Part shown: positions 45,296-53,663 of the stretch, in pieces
How the letters are laid out: each line of letters opens with the position of its first letter
How positions within the stretch are numbered: position 1 is the stretch's first letter
Assembly: GCF_030817535.1 (NCBI RefSeq)
Contig: NZ_JAUSZL010000002.1
Coordinates: 8,370,001-8,434,000, forward strand
Source of the DNA: Streptomyces sp. V3I8
GTDB taxonomy: Bacteria > Actinomycetota > Actinomycetes > Streptomycetales > Streptomycetaceae
Length of the DNA: 64,000 bases
Direction of reading: 5' to 3'
Notes under the pieces: model-generated
The model's database searches: none
Seen by the model: only the letters and a program-made list of their open reading frames with translations
Told to the model about the DNA's origin: nothing
Program-made: the position numbers and the translations under genes

Positions 45296-46156
45296 ATGTT
45301 CGAGGGTTTCACCAGTGAGACGATCCGGCTCCGCGACTCGTCCGCCTTCGTGCGGCACGGCGGCGAGGGGCCGCCGGTCGTGCTGTTGCACGGCCACCCC
45401 AGGACCTCCGCGACCTGGCACCGGGTCGCGCCCCGACTGGCCGAGCGGGGCTTCACCGTCGTCTGCCCCGACCTGCGGGGTTACGGCCGCTCCCGCGGCC
45501 CCGCGCACACGGCGGACCACACGGGTTACTCCAAGCGGGCCGTCGCGCAGGACGTGGTGGAGGTGCTGAACGTCCTCGGGCACGACCGGTTCATGCTCGC
45601 CGGGCACGACCGCGGAGGCGCCGTCGCGCTGCGGCTGGTCCTCGATCACCCCGAGGCGGTGTCGCGCGTCGCGTTCGCCGACTGCCTGCCCATCAGCGAG
45701 CACCTGTCCCGCATCACCGCGAAGTTCGCCACGCAGTGGTGGCACTGGTTCTTCTTTGCCCAGCCGGACGTCCCCGAGCGGGTCATCAACGCCGACCCGG
45801 ACAGCTGGTACCGCGGCGACCCGCAGGTCATGGGGGAGGAGAACCATGACGAGTGGCGCGAGGCGACGAGGAACCCGGACGTCGTACGGGCGATGCTGGA
45901 GGACTACCGGGCGGGTCTGACCGTCGACAGGCGTCACGAGGAGGCCGACCGGGCCGCCGGTGCGCGGATCACCTGCCCCGCGCTGGCCCTGTGGTCGCTC
46001 CGGGACGACCTGGAGGACCTCTACGGCGACCCGCTGAAGATCTGGGCCGACTGGGCCTCCGACGTACGGGGCCACGGAATCGACTCGGGCCACCACATGG
46101 CGGAACAGGCCCCGGAGGAACTGGCGGAGGCCCTGTCCGCCTTCTTCGCCCCTTAG
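45296..46156 (+). CDS. Fluoroacetate-dehalogenase-like alpha/beta hydrolase
   Basis: 286 residues. Compared with fluoroacetate dehalogenases it keeps VVLLHGHPRTSATWHRVA, the nucleophile D105 and R106 (GHDRGG), the WHWFFFAQP cap segment with the His-Trp that holds fluoride, EDYRAGLTVD and the catalytic histidine of DSGHHMAEQAPEELAEAL. The second carboxylate-binding arginine, normally three residues after the first (GxRV), is alanine here (A109). Dehalogenation of small haloacids is therefore possible but not assured; epoxide hydrolysis is an alternative, since that fold also uses Asp as nucleophile. ATG with AGGCTGC before it; it stands alone. Confidence 0.85.
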   Translation: MFEGFTSETIRLRDSSAFVRHGGEGPPVVLLHGHPRTSATWHRVAPRLAERGFTVVCPDLRGYGRSRGPAHTADHTGYSKRAVAQDVVEVLNVLGHDRFMLAGHDRGGAVALRLVLDHPEAVSRVAFADCLPISEHLSRITAKFATQWWHWFFFAQPDVPERVINADPDSWYRGDPQVMGEENHDEWREATRNPDVVRAMLEDYRAGLTVDRRHEEADRAAGARITCPALALWSLRDDLEDLYGDPLKIWADWASDVRGHGIDSGHHMAEQAPEELAEALSAFFAP

Positions 46157-46211
46157 GGCGGGACCTCACCCTTCCCGCCGCGGGGCTCGCGGCCGGCTCG
46201 TTCGAGAACGA
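46157..46211. terminator. Convergent terminator with two palindromes
   Basis: GGCGGGA (46157-46163) pairs with TCCCGCC (46173-46179); farther right TCGTTC-GA-GAACGA (46198-46211) is a second perfect palindrome abutting the NACHT-gene stop. They lie between the dehalogenase-like gene (plus) and the NACHT gene (minus). Confidence 0.6.
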
Positions 46212-48686
46212 TCAGTCGGCGGTGTCCGCCTCGGTCAGCCGGTGCTGCAACTCGATGTGCCGGAACCGGTAGACGGCTCCCGTGCGGCGCAGTACACCCC
46301 GCTCCTCGTGCGCGTCGGCGAGGAATGCCATCAGGTCGTAGGGCAGGCGGACCCGGACCGTCAGGTAGCAGCGGGCGACCGCGTACCGGCTCCAGGCCGC
46401 CTGCCGCATCCCGACCGCCAGCCCCCACAGGAGGGCCGGGACCATTCCGACCGCGTACACCCACAACCGGCCGTCGCTGGGGTTCGCGCCCCATACGCCC
46501 GTCGATCCCCACAGCGCGGCACACCACCCCTGCGTGCCGATCACCGCGACACCGACGACCGCCGCCGTCGCCACACAGGTGCCGAGCATGCGCCGGTCGC
46601 CGGCCAGCAGCGCCCGCCCGTCGACCGAGGCACCCAGGTCGACCGGAACCGTGCGCAGCGCGTGCAGGAGCAGGCAGGCGACCGCGAAGACCGCGCTCAC
46701 CTGCCCGGCGGCCCACGCCGCCGCGACCGGGTCGGCGGGCGCGATGTACATCCGGCGCGAGCCGCCCGACAGCACGTCCGCGAACAGGCCCTCCAGCAGG
46801 ACACCGCTGCCCAGCAGCACCCCTCCCAGCAGCCCCCGGCACACACCGCCCGCGCTCCAGTGCCAGCGCACCCCGGCCGCCGGGCGACCGGCGTCCGCGC
46901 GCGGTCCGTCTTGGACCACGGCCGCCGCCGTGACGCCGTACAGGAGGGCGCTGACCGTGCCGCAGGCGTTGCCGAACGCCGTCCCGTAGCAGCCGGCGGC
47001 CACGATCCCGGTCGCCAGGGCGCGCCGGTTCCACGCGGCGGGGCGGCGCACCGCGAGCCGGCGGCCGAAGGCGAACCCGGAGATGATCACGCCGACGAGC
47101 GCCAGCGCACCGCCGTCGGCCAGCCGGTTGAACACGAGCTCGGCGGAAGCGCCGGCCGCGGTGGTCGCGGCGGCCGACGCGCACAGCAGGGTGACGGTGA
47201 GGCCCGCGACGAGGCCGCCCACCAGCCCGCCGCACATCCCGGCCGCCACGACGCCGAGCCCGCCCCTCTCCTCCCAGTGCGGCGTGGCGGGCAGCCGGGG
47301 AGCGAAGTGGTGGATCAGTTCCATGGTCGTACCCTCGGCCAGCCAGCCGAGCATCCCCAGCAGGACGCCTGCCAGCACCCGGGGCAGCACGGCGGGGACC
47401 ATATGGTGCAGACGCCACCAGGCCAGCTCCGCCACACCGTCGCGTCCCTGCTCCATGCGCCGGGCCAGGAACGTGAACGTGGCGCGGGCCTGGTCCGCGG
47501 TCCACCGGCACGGGCGGCTCGGCCGCGGCCGGTAGGCGGCCTGCACGAAAGCGCCCAGGAGATGGTGCTCCACGGCGGCCCGCGTCGGACGTCGTAACAG
47601 CTCGGCAGGATCCGGTAGCCGGCCGTCCTCCTCGTCGGGGCGCGGGTTGTACACGGACCGGGCCAGGGACACCATCAGCGGACTGGTGAGCGCCCGTGCC
47701 ACCGGCGCGTCCGTGCCGAGCGCGTTCACCACCGGCGTCCAGCGGTCCGCCGCCGGGGTGCCGGCCCCGCCCGCGTCGTACAGCAGATAGGCGGCGACGC
47801 TCTGTCCGTCGAGCGGATCGAGATGGATACCGGCCAGACCGGCCGGCCTGGCCGGGACCCCCGTACGCGGCCGCAGCGCTGCCAGATACTCCTGAGGGCG
47901 ACTGGACAGCACCAGACCGCAGCCGTACGGCAACGCCTCGGCGATGCGATGCAGCGCCAACGCCCCCGCGGTGGCAGGGAGTTCATCGAAACCGTCGAGC
48001 ACCGGCAGTACGAGCCGCCGCTCCAGCAGCATCCCGGCCAGGGTGATGTCCCCGTACGCGCCGGGCGCCACCTCGGCCAGGTCGGCGTAGTCCTGCACGA
48101 GTCTGCGCTCCATCCAGGCCCGCAGTTCCTCGACGGCCGGGTCCCAGGACGCGAGCGGAAAGAGCACCGGAACCGGCTCACCCGCACGGCGGCGCTCGCT
48201 CAGCGAGAGGAGGAGGCGTACGAGAAGGATCGTCTTGCCCCACCCCGGACCGCCGAGAACGAGCAGACGCCTGTGGGGAAGATGTTCGGCGAAGAGCGCG
48301 CCGAGTTCCCCGTCACGTCCGGCGAGCCGGCCGGACTCCTCCGTGACGCCGAAGGCCGGGTCGGCGGCGCGCCAGGAAACGGGCAGCGGATACGGCTCCG
48401 ACAACCGCCGCACCCGTGCCTCGCCCTCCCACTGCCGGCGCACGGCGAGCGCGAGCCGGTCGGCGGTGCGGCCGGGGTCGTCCACCACGGCTTCGGCGCG
48501 ATCCGCCCGGTAGGCGCACCAGGCGAGGTAGGCGCCCGCCCCGGTCGGCAGCAGGGCGGCGACCACGGTGGCCGGGTCGTCGAGGCGCGGGGCGATGACG
48601 AGCGCCCCGAGGACGCCCCCGCCGAACAGGACGAGGTACACGATTTTGGCCCGCCGTACGCGCGACCTGGGGGCAACTGCGTTCAC
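46212..48686 (-). CDS. Membrane-anchored NACHT NTPase
   Basis: 824 residues from GTG 48686. Two membrane helices at 14-58, then a NACHT domain: Walker A GGPGWGKT (145-152), FPLASWDPAVEELRAWM, Walker B LPVLDGFDELP with the NACHT-type acidic cluster (D231, D234, E235), LSSRPQEYLAAL and a winged-helix-like stretch including LTSPLMVSLARSVY. From about 430 to 785 some eight further membrane helices follow, ending in FRHIELQHRLTEADTAD. NACHT proteins are STAND switches; in bacteria some defend against phage and others signal. There is no obvious effector such as a nuclease, so the membrane part may itself be the effector or an anchor. Divergent from a DUF4253 gene. Confidence 0.88.
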   Translation of the reverse strand: MNAVAPRSRVRRAKIVYLVLFGGGVLGALVIAPRLDDPATVVAALLPTGAGAYLAWCAYRADRAEAVVDDPGRTADRLALAVRRQWEGEARVRRLSEPYPLPVSWRAADPAFGVTEESGRLAGRDGELGALFAEHLPHRRLLVLGGPGWGKTILLVRLLLSLSERRRAGEPVPVLFPLASWDPAVEELRAWMERRLVQDYADLAEVAPGAYGDITLAGMLLERRLVLPVLDGFDELPATAGALALHRIAEALPYGCGLVLSSRPQEYLAALRPRTGVPARPAGLAGIHLDPLDGQSVAAYLLYDAGGAGTPAADRWTPVVNALGTDAPVARALTSPLMVSLARSVYNPRPDEEDGRLPDPAELLRRPTRAAVEHHLLGAFVQAAYRPRPSRPCRWTADQARATFTFLARRMEQGRDGVAELAWWRLHHMVPAVLPRVLAGVLLGMLGWLAEGTTMELIHHFAPRLPATPHWEERGGLGVVAAGMCGGLVGGLVAGLTVTLLCASAAATTAAGASAELVFNRLADGGALALVGVIISGFAFGRRLAVRRPAAWNRRALATGIVAAGCYGTAFGNACGTVSALLYGVTAAAVVQDGPRADAGRPAAGVRWHWSAGGVCRGLLGGVLLGSGVLLEGLFADVLSGGSRRMYIAPADPVAAAWAAGQVSAVFAVACLLLHALRTVPVDLGASVDGRALLAGDRRMLGTCVATAAVVGVAVIGTQGWCAALWGSTGVWGANPSDGRLWVYAVGMVPALLWGLAVGMRQAAWSRYAVARCYLTVRVRLPYDLMAFLADAHEERGVLRRTGAVYRFRHIELQHRLTEADTAD

Positions 48687-48865
48687 CCGGCAGAGCGTTG
48701 CGCATCCCGCCTCGCGCGGACGCGGTTCGGTCCTCTTTCCATCCGAGCGGGTGAAACGTACGGCGCCCCCGCCCGGCCCGCCGTACCGCCGCGACCGAGG
48801 CCCCCTTCCTCCCGTCGCATCACTCCCTGGGCGGCCCTGTCAGAGGCGCCGCGTAGATTCCTGTC

Positions 48866-49597
48866 ATGCCCGAGCCCTTGCGTGAAGACCTCAGACAGTT
48901 GCTGGAGAGCTTGCCGCCCGGCCGGCTGCTGGGGCCGTGTGACGCCTCGCATCCGGTGGTGTGGATGAGCGACGGCCCGCGTGGCGACGCGGTCGACCGG
49001 TGGAAGCGGCTGTACGCCCGGCGCTGCGAGACCGGTCTGTACCCGCTGCTGCTCGAATACCCTGACGACTCCCTCGAGCCTGCGGGCGGTGATCACGGAC
49101 GGGACGCCGATGCGGCCGACTACTTCCGGCGTGTGTGGAGGCACGGCGAGTCCTGGCCGCCTTTCCCGCGATGGCCAGGACTCGCCGCGCCGGCATCGGT
49201 CGTGACGGGCGTCGACGTACACGCGGGCGACGTGGCGTCCGCTGTCGTCCGCGAGGGGCTGGCCAGGTGTCTCGCGCTGGTCCAGGTCGCACGGGGCGCT
49301 GACGTGCCCGCGGCCCTGAACTGGCCGGGGATGACGAACCACATGAGTGCGCAGGAACTGTCGGCGGTGCTGCGCTCCTGGGAGGACCGCTTCGGGCTGC
49401 GCGTCGTGGGCCTCGGGCACGGAAGCCTGCACGTCTCGGTCGCCGCGCCGCCGACGGACCTCCATCAGGCCCGCGTCCTCGCCGCGGAGCACTACCTCGC
49501 GTGCCCCGACATCTTCTTCGAGGACCTCGGTGCGGACTGGTCCACCTACCCCGAGGGCCTCATGAGACGTCACGCATGGCGTTTCCGGTGGGACTGA
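48866..49597 (+). CDS. DUF4253 protein
   Basis: 243 residues. The C-terminal half carries the DUF4253 pattern: SWEDRFGLRVVGLGHGSLHV, ARVLAAEHYLACPDIFFED and the closing MRRHAWRFRWD. Such proteins often occur near toxin-immunity loci but have no established biochemical role. Start is the ATG at 48866. Divergent from the NACHT gene across 179 bases, so a shared promoter region is possible. Confidence 0.8.
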   Translation: MPEPLREDLRQLLESLPPGRLLGPCDASHPVVWMSDGPRGDAVDRWKRLYARRCETGLYPLLLEYPDDSLEPAGGDHGRDADAADYFRRVWRHGESWPPFPRWPGLAAPASVVTGVDVHAGDVASAVVREGLARCLALVQVARGADVPAALNWPGMTNHMSAQELSAVLRSWEDRFGLRVVGLGHGSLHVSVAAPPTDLHQARVLAAEHYLACPDIFFEDLGADWSTYPEGLMRRHAWRFRWD

Positions 49598-49779
49598 CCT
49601 CCGGCACGTCGCTCCGCATCCGCTGGACGGACCGCCGACGCGTCCGGCGAATCCCCGGCCGGGCGACCGAGGCCGAGCCGTGGGCCGCACACGTCCCGCA
49701 AAAGCGGTTCGGATTGTTCGAGTGTCACGGCACAGGGAATACTGCGCAGGGCCAGAGCCTGACGGACACGGGGGGACGC

Positions 49780-50286
49780 GTGCACACCAAGGTGAAGAAC
49801 GGCATGGGATCCGGTGTCTCCCGTCGGGTCTGGGTGGTGTCGGCGGGAGCGGCGTACTGGCTCTGCGCCGCGATCGGCGTCGGATACCTTCTCCGGCAAG
49901 GGGTGACGCCCGGCAACGTCCTGGCTCTGCACGCGCTCTGCCTCGCCGTCGAGGCGGTCTCCGTGCTCGGCGTCCTGTGGCCGGGCCCGCAGGCCGGGTC
50001 GGAGCAGCTCGTCGACGATCACCAGAGCGTCACGGTGTCCGCCCTCTGCGGCAGCGTCCTCCTGCTCGTCCTCCCCGCCGTGCTCATCCTGAGCGTCCTC
50101 GGGAGGACCGGCCCGCCGGTGCAGGCCGTGCTGCTCTCCGCGTCCGCGCTGGTACTGGCTTCGTCCGTCGGCCTGGTCGCCGTGACGGCCCTCGCCCACG
50201 CGGTCCGCCCCACCGGCGGGGGACCGGGCCCGCTGGACGGACCGGACTGGTCCGACACCGGCGACTTCGCCTCGCACGACGAGTAG
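49780..50286 (+). CDS. Small membrane protein
   Basis: 168 residues from GTG 49780, which has GGGGGA six bases upstream; the longer frame from 49501 overlaps the DUF4253 gene and is not used. Four hydrophobic segments, near 15-38, 42-63, 82-105 and 113-136 (VWVVSAGAAYWLCAAIGVGY; VLLLVLPAVLILSVLG; VLASSVGLVAVTALAHAV), and an acidic C-terminal tail (DWSDTGDFASHDE). No family recognised. Probably an inner-membrane protein of unknown role. Confidence 0.65.
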   Translation: MHTKVKNGMGSGVSRRVWVVSAGAAYWLCAAIGVGYLLRQGVTPGNVLALHALCLAVEAVSVLGVLWPGPQAGSEQLVDDHQSVTVSALCGSVLLLVLPAVLILSVLGRTGPPVQAVLLSASALVLASSVGLVAVTALAHAVRPTGGGPGPLDGPDWSDTGDFASHDE

Positions 50287-50420
50287 CGCTTCGGCGGGTT
50301 CCGGCCCGGCGGGTCCGCCACCGCTCGACCGGTAGGGGCACATCACCCCGGCCGGCCACGGACACGGGAAGCAGCCGACCCGAGGCCTCGGCTTCGGGAC
50401 AACCCGCCCGGGCGGCGCCC

Positions 50421-51347
50421 TCAGCGGTCGACGTAGCAGCGCACGACCGTGCCGTCCGGACCCGTGTGAACGCGTACGAGATCCATGAGGTAGTTCACCA
50501 GCAACAGCCCCCGGCCGCCCAACTGCGCGGGCAGGGGGGGCCGCCGCCCGGCGAGTGGATCCTTCAGGCACCCCTTGTCGCGGACCTCGCACACCACCTG
50601 GCCGTCCTCGGTCCACACGCGAACCGTGCCCGATCCGCCGCCGTGCACCACACTGTTGGTGGTCAGCTCGGCCGCGACCAGCGCCAGGTCCTCCAGCCGG
50701 ATGCCGGACAGCCCGAACCGCGTGGCCTGCTCGACCACGAAGTACCGGGCCGCGGGCAGTTCGTCCGCGCCGAAGACGTACCCTTCCGCCTCCTCCGACG
50801 CGGTCAACGGCTCGTTGTAGAGCTCGACCACCCGCTCGGGGGCGTACGACGGACTCTTCTGCTCCCGGCCCCCGGAGATCACCACGGGATGCGTCGCGTA
50901 CGCGTCGCTCAGCGCCCGCTCGCTGAGCCCCTCCGCGTCGTACGGGCAGAGGATCGTCGCCTCCCTGCCCTCGAACGCGGAGTTGATCAGAGCCTCGTGC
51001 TGGGCGCAGGCCGGGTACTCGACGTCGGAGCGGTTGGGCCAGACGGGCTCGCCGATGATCCGTACCCGCGTGTTCGGGTGGGCGTCGGCGAAGACGCGCA
51101 GCACCCGGGGGATGATCCGCCCCGGATTGCGCCCCGCCTGTGTCATGTCGATGAGGCTCACGTCCGCCGCGGCCCCGCCCAGCGCTTCCTGGATGACGCC
51201 CAGCTTCTGCCCGGGCACGGCGACCGCCACCGGTTCGCCGGCTTCCAGACCGGCCAGCACGAACGGCACGGTGCCCTCGACGTACTCCTCCTCGCCGCTG
51301 TAGAACAGCGCGGGATGTACGAAGGATCCGGCGGTCGGGGCCGTCAT
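50421..51347 (-). CDS. MEDS-domain protein with anti-sigma-type ATPase domain
   Basis: 308 residues. Residues 1-170: MEDS sensory domain (FVHPALFYSGEEEYVEGTVPF; AVAVPGQKLGVIQEALGG; RIIGEPVWPNRSDVEYP; ALINSAFEGREATILCPYD). Residues 190-305: HATPase_c of the RsbW/anti-sigma family, with N-box ELTTNSVVHGGG and G-box GGRGLLLVNYLMD. It is expected to bind ATP and phosphorylate, or bind, anti-sigma-antagonist proteins in response to a sensed signal. The ATG overlaps the STAS stop by four bases, so both are made together. Confidence 0.92.
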   Translation of the reverse strand: MTAPTAGSFVHPALFYSGEEEYVEGTVPFVLAGLEAGEPVAVAVPGQKLGVIQEALGGAAADVSLIDMTQAGRNPGRIIPRVLRVFADAHPNTRVRIIGEPVWPNRSDVEYPACAQHEALINSAFEGREATILCPYDAEGLSERALSDAYATHPVVISGGREQKSPSYAPERVVELYNEPLTASEEAEGYVFGADELPAARYFVVEQATRFGLSGIRLEDLALVAAELTTNSVVHGGGSGTVRVWTEDGQVVCEVRDKGCLKDPLAGRRPPLPAQLGGRGLLLVNYLMDLVRVHTGPDGTVVRCYVDR

Positions 51348-51715
51348 CGCGACACCACCTCGACGCCCCGCAGGCCCGGCCAGAACATGTCCAGCACCCG
51401 TCCCACGGCGGCGGGCGGCTGTTCGAGCATGATGCGATGTCCTTCGGGGAGAGACTGGGCCGCCGCGGCGAGGGCGGACACACCGGCGACGTCGACGAAG
51501 GTGACCGCCGAGAGCTCCAAGTGGTACACCTCCACGTCCTCCTGGGCCAGCCTGCCCAGTGCCTGTTCCCAGGCGGGGCGGGTGGTCAGACTGATCTCAC
51601 CCGCGGCCTGCCAGCCCGTGCGGTCCGCCAACGGGCGCACCTGAAGGGTGCCCACCGACCGCGCGGGTGACACGTCCGGCGGATCCGCTTCCCACGCTCT
51701 GTCCACGCTGACCAC
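51344..51715 (-). CDS. STAS-domain protein without the phosphorylatable serine
   Basis: 123 residues with a STAS fold: GTLQVRPLADRTGWQAAGEI, YHLELSAVTFVDVAGVSAL. In SpoIIAA/RsbV the partner kinase phosphorylates the residue right after the conserved Asp (DS[ST]G); here the motif is D75-V76-A77-G78, so the site is lost. A second GTG at 51706 is better spaced from AGGGG and may be the real start. It heads a two-gene operon with the MEDS-ATPase gene. Either constitutively unphosphorylated antagonist or a pure sensory/scaffold module. Confidence 0.85.
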   Translation of the reverse strand: MVSVDRAWEADPPDVSPARSVGTLQVRPLADRTGWQAAGEISLTTRPAWEQALGRLAQEDVEVYHLELSAVTFVDVAGVSALAAAAQSLPEGHRIMLEQPPAAVGRVLDMFWPGLRGVEVVSR

Positions 51716-51818
51716 CCCTGGAGTGTCTCCGGTTCGCCTCCATTATTGCCCCTCGGGGACCCGCGCGGGAAACGATCCGCTCGCAGCGGCAGCGGGAGCG
51801 GGACTCCGCGGGGGCCGG

Positions 51819-52874
51819 TCAGGGCCGGACGGGCCCGCCGCGTCCCCAGGCCCAGGCGAGGCGGTCGGCGCCGGACCGGTTGGTGGTCACCAGGGAGGGC
51901 CGGGCGGGATCGCCGACCAGGGTCTGCAGCGAGTACGTGTCGCCGGTGCGCAGACCGGGCCAGTAGACGGAACCCATCCCGAGCTCGCGGAACGTGTCGG
52001 TGACGGCCTGCAGGTAGTTGACGAAGTTGTCGCCGGGCGCCGGGCGGTTGTAGTCGAGACCGGTGGTCATCGGCGAGCCGAACTCGTCCGCGACGGTCCG
52101 TCCCGCGCAGTCACCGATACGGACCTTGAGGTCGGCCACCCACTCGTCGTAGGTCGCGTACTCCTTCCAGAACCCGTAGTGGTGCAGGGACAGGTAGGTG
52201 CCCTTCAGCCGCGGGTCGGCGCAGACCGACGTGACGTGGTCGTTGTACCCGGCGCCGCTGACGAACACCCGGTCGCGGGGCACCTTGCGGTACGTGTCCA
52301 GCCACCGCGCGGCGATGTCGGCCCACTCGGCGTCCGTGTAGCCGTGCGGCTCGTTCATCGGCTCGAAGTGGACCCGCGCGTCGTTCCTGTACGCCTTGAC
52401 GACGGTGTTCCACATGGGCCAGTAGGTGGCGGGATCGTCGATGAGGCCGTCCTTGCGCGGGCCGGTGCCCTCCCAGTAGGAGAGGATCACCTTGAAGCCC
52501 TTGTCCGAGGCCGCGTCGATGACACCGCGGTAGGACTTCCAGTACGAACCGCCGACGGTGTACGGGTTGACGGGCAGGCGGACCGTGTCGGCGCCGAGGT
52601 TCGCGCGGAAGTCCGAGATCACGCGGCTCGCCTTGGCGTAGGTCCGGGCGTAGCCGTCGGAGGTGGACAGGCCGGAGAGCACCAAGGGATCGTCGGCGAA
52701 GTTGTCGCGGGGATCGGCCCAGTTCACGCCCTTGAACCGGGTCGTGTCCTTGCCCGGCGCGGCATGGGCGGGGCTCGCGGCGACGGCCGTACCGCTGGTC
52801 GCGGCGATCAGCAGGGCCACGAGGGCGGCCCGCAGCCGGGGGGTGGAGCGGCTGTCGGCGGGGGTTCTGCGCAT
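51819..52874 (-). CDS. Secreted GH5 glycoside hydrolase
   Basis: 351 residues, signal peptide RAALVALLIAATSGTAVAAS ending AHA. TIM-barrel GH5 with FKGVNWADPRDNF, ADTVRLPVNPYT, acid/base E175 in FEPMNEPHGY, LSLHHYGFWKEY and nucleophile E264 in VADEFGSPM. No carbohydrate-binding module. GH5 is very broad (cellulases, mannanases, galactanases). The shared operator with the GH42/ABC operon favours a galactan-type substrate; beta-1,6-galactanases of subfamily GH5_16 are known from Streptomyces, and this is my preferred but unproven reading. Two palindromic operators lie 37-82 bases upstream of the ATG. Confidence 0.9.
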   Translation of the reverse strand: MRRTPADSRSTPRLRAALVALLIAATSGTAVAASPAHAAPGKDTTRFKGVNWADPRDNFADDPLVLSGLSTSDGYARTYAKASRVISDFRANLGADTVRLPVNPYTVGGSYWKSYRGVIDAASDKGFKVILSYWEGTGPRKDGLIDDPATYWPMWNTVVKAYRNDARVHFEPMNEPHGYTDAEWADIAARWLDTYRKVPRDRVFVSGAGYNDHVTSVCADPRLKGTYLSLHHYGFWKEYATYDEWVADLKVRIGDCAGRTVADEFGSPMTTGLDYNRPAPGDNFVNYLQAVTDTFRELGMGSVYWPGLRTGDTYSLQTLVGDPARPSLVTTNRSGADRLAWAWGRGGPVRP

Positions 52875-52910
52875 CGGCCTGCCCTTTCAGGAGACGGCGG
52901 CTCCGCGCGA

Positions 52911-52924
52911 TGTTTACGTAAACA
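52911..52924. promoter_or_regulatory. LacI-type operator, GH5 proximal copy
   Basis: TGTTTACGTAAACA, identical to the core at 4968-4981. Centre at 52917.5, 43 bases before the GH5 ATG, a position that would block transcription initiation or elongation. Confidence 0.88.
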
Positions 52925-52942
52925 CGAAAGGGCGGTGACAGG

Positions 52943-52956
52943 TGTTTACGTAAACA
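52943..52956. promoter_or_regulatory. LacI-type operator, GH5 distal copy
   Basis: Second TGTTTACGTAAACA, centre 32 bp from the proximal copy (three helical turns, same face of the helix). The same factor should bind both this pair and the 4.9-kb pair. Confidence 0.88.
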
Positions 52957-53041
52957 TGGCGGCGCCGGAATCGTGGCACCCGTGACAGGGATCGTCAAGG
53001 TTTCTCACACGTCACCCACGCCGTACTTCCCGCGGCGCGGA

Positions 53042-53323
53042 TCAGCCCTGGTAGGGCTGCTGCTGGGGCTGGTTGTGCGGCTGTCCGCCCGCACCCTGAG
53101 CCTGCAGCTGCTCCGCCTGTTCCTTGCTGATCTTCTGCTGTGCGCCGCAGAAGGTGCACTGGGTCGCGTACTTCGTCGAGACGGGAAACAGCGGGACGAA
53201 GAACAGGGTGAACTTCGTGACGCGCTTGCTGAGCGTGTGCGCGGCCGGGTTGCCGCACTGTCCGCACAGCAGCGTCAGTATCGCGAGCTGGTAGAGGTAA
53301 CCCTTGGTGCCGAAGATGATCAC
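53042..53323 (-). CDS. Small zinc-ribbon protein
   Basis: 93 residues from GTG 53323 (GGAAGG nine bases upstream). Starts with a hydrophobic segment (VIIFGTKGYLYQLAILTLL) and has two CxxC pairs, CGQCGN and CTFCGA, forming one zinc ribbon; FFVPLFPVSTKY lies between. C-terminus rich in Gln/Gly/Pro (QQQPYQG). Small actinobacterial zinc-ribbon proteins of this kind have no known role. Upstream of, but separated by 167 bases from, the GH5 gene. Confidence 0.82.
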   Translation of the reverse strand: MIIFGTKGYLYQLAILTLLCGQCGNPAAHTLSKRVTKFTLFFVPLFPVSTKYATQCTFCGAQQKISKEQAEQLQAQGAGGQPHNQPQQQPYQG

Positions 53324-53480
53324 GTCGATGGTTCCTTCCGGGGCGGTCGGTGCCCGAGGGTGCGGCGCGGTCGAACGCGGAGTGCGCTCACCGACCACAG
53401 TCTCGTGCACGACGGGGTACCCCCCGCACGGCGGTTCCACGTCGTGGACGTCCGCTCCGTGCGTCCCCCTGTGCGGATCA

Positions 53481-53530
53481 CGACGGATCGCGACGGGTTA
53501 CGACGGGTCACGACGGTTCGCCGCGGGTCG
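53481..53530 (+). repeat. Five tandem 10-base repeats, CGACGGGTYA-like
   Basis: Consecutive units CGACGGATCG, CGACGGGTTA, CGACGGGTCA, CGACGGTTCG, CCGCGGGTCG with exact 10-base period, upstream of the zinc-ribbon gene. A period close to one helical turn could present a repeated protein-binding face, or it may be slippage in low-complexity DNA. Confidence 0.75.
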
Positions 53531-53559
53531 GATCCGGGTGCCCAGGAGGCGTATCAGGG

Positions 53560-53619
53560 GTGCGGCCCCGCTTCTTCACGGGGCCGGGCGGTGCGCGACC
53601 GGCCCCCGCGGGGCCGCAC
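53560..53619. terminator. Large nested hairpin after the small secreted-protein gene
   Basis: GTGCGGCCCCGC (53560-53571) pairs perfectly with GCGGGGCCGCAC (53608-53619), and the 36-base loop contains a further GGGGCCGG/CCGGCCCC stem. It lies 45 bases after the stop at 53664 on the minus strand and probably terminates that transcript. Confidence 0.75.
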
Positions 53620-53663
53620 CCTGTGCGTGACCGGGCGTGCGGACAGCCCGGCCGGTCCGCGGG

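Larger units (their letters stand above)
53324..53663. other. Repeat-containing spacer
   Basis: 340 bases with no supported gene. It holds five tandem 10-base units (53481-53530) and a large imperfectly nested hairpin (53560-53619), listed separately. The remainder contains the zinc-ribbon gene's promoter, not otherwise recognisable. Confidence 0.6.

Noticed and set aside
46212..48686. NACHT gene as an established antiphage system
   Set aside because: The domain fits some defence proteins, but no defence neighbours or recognisable effector are present, so defence is kept only as a hypothesis.
53481..53530. Tandem repeats as replication-origin iterons
   Set aside because: No replication initiator gene, no DnaA boxes and no A/T-rich melting region nearby.
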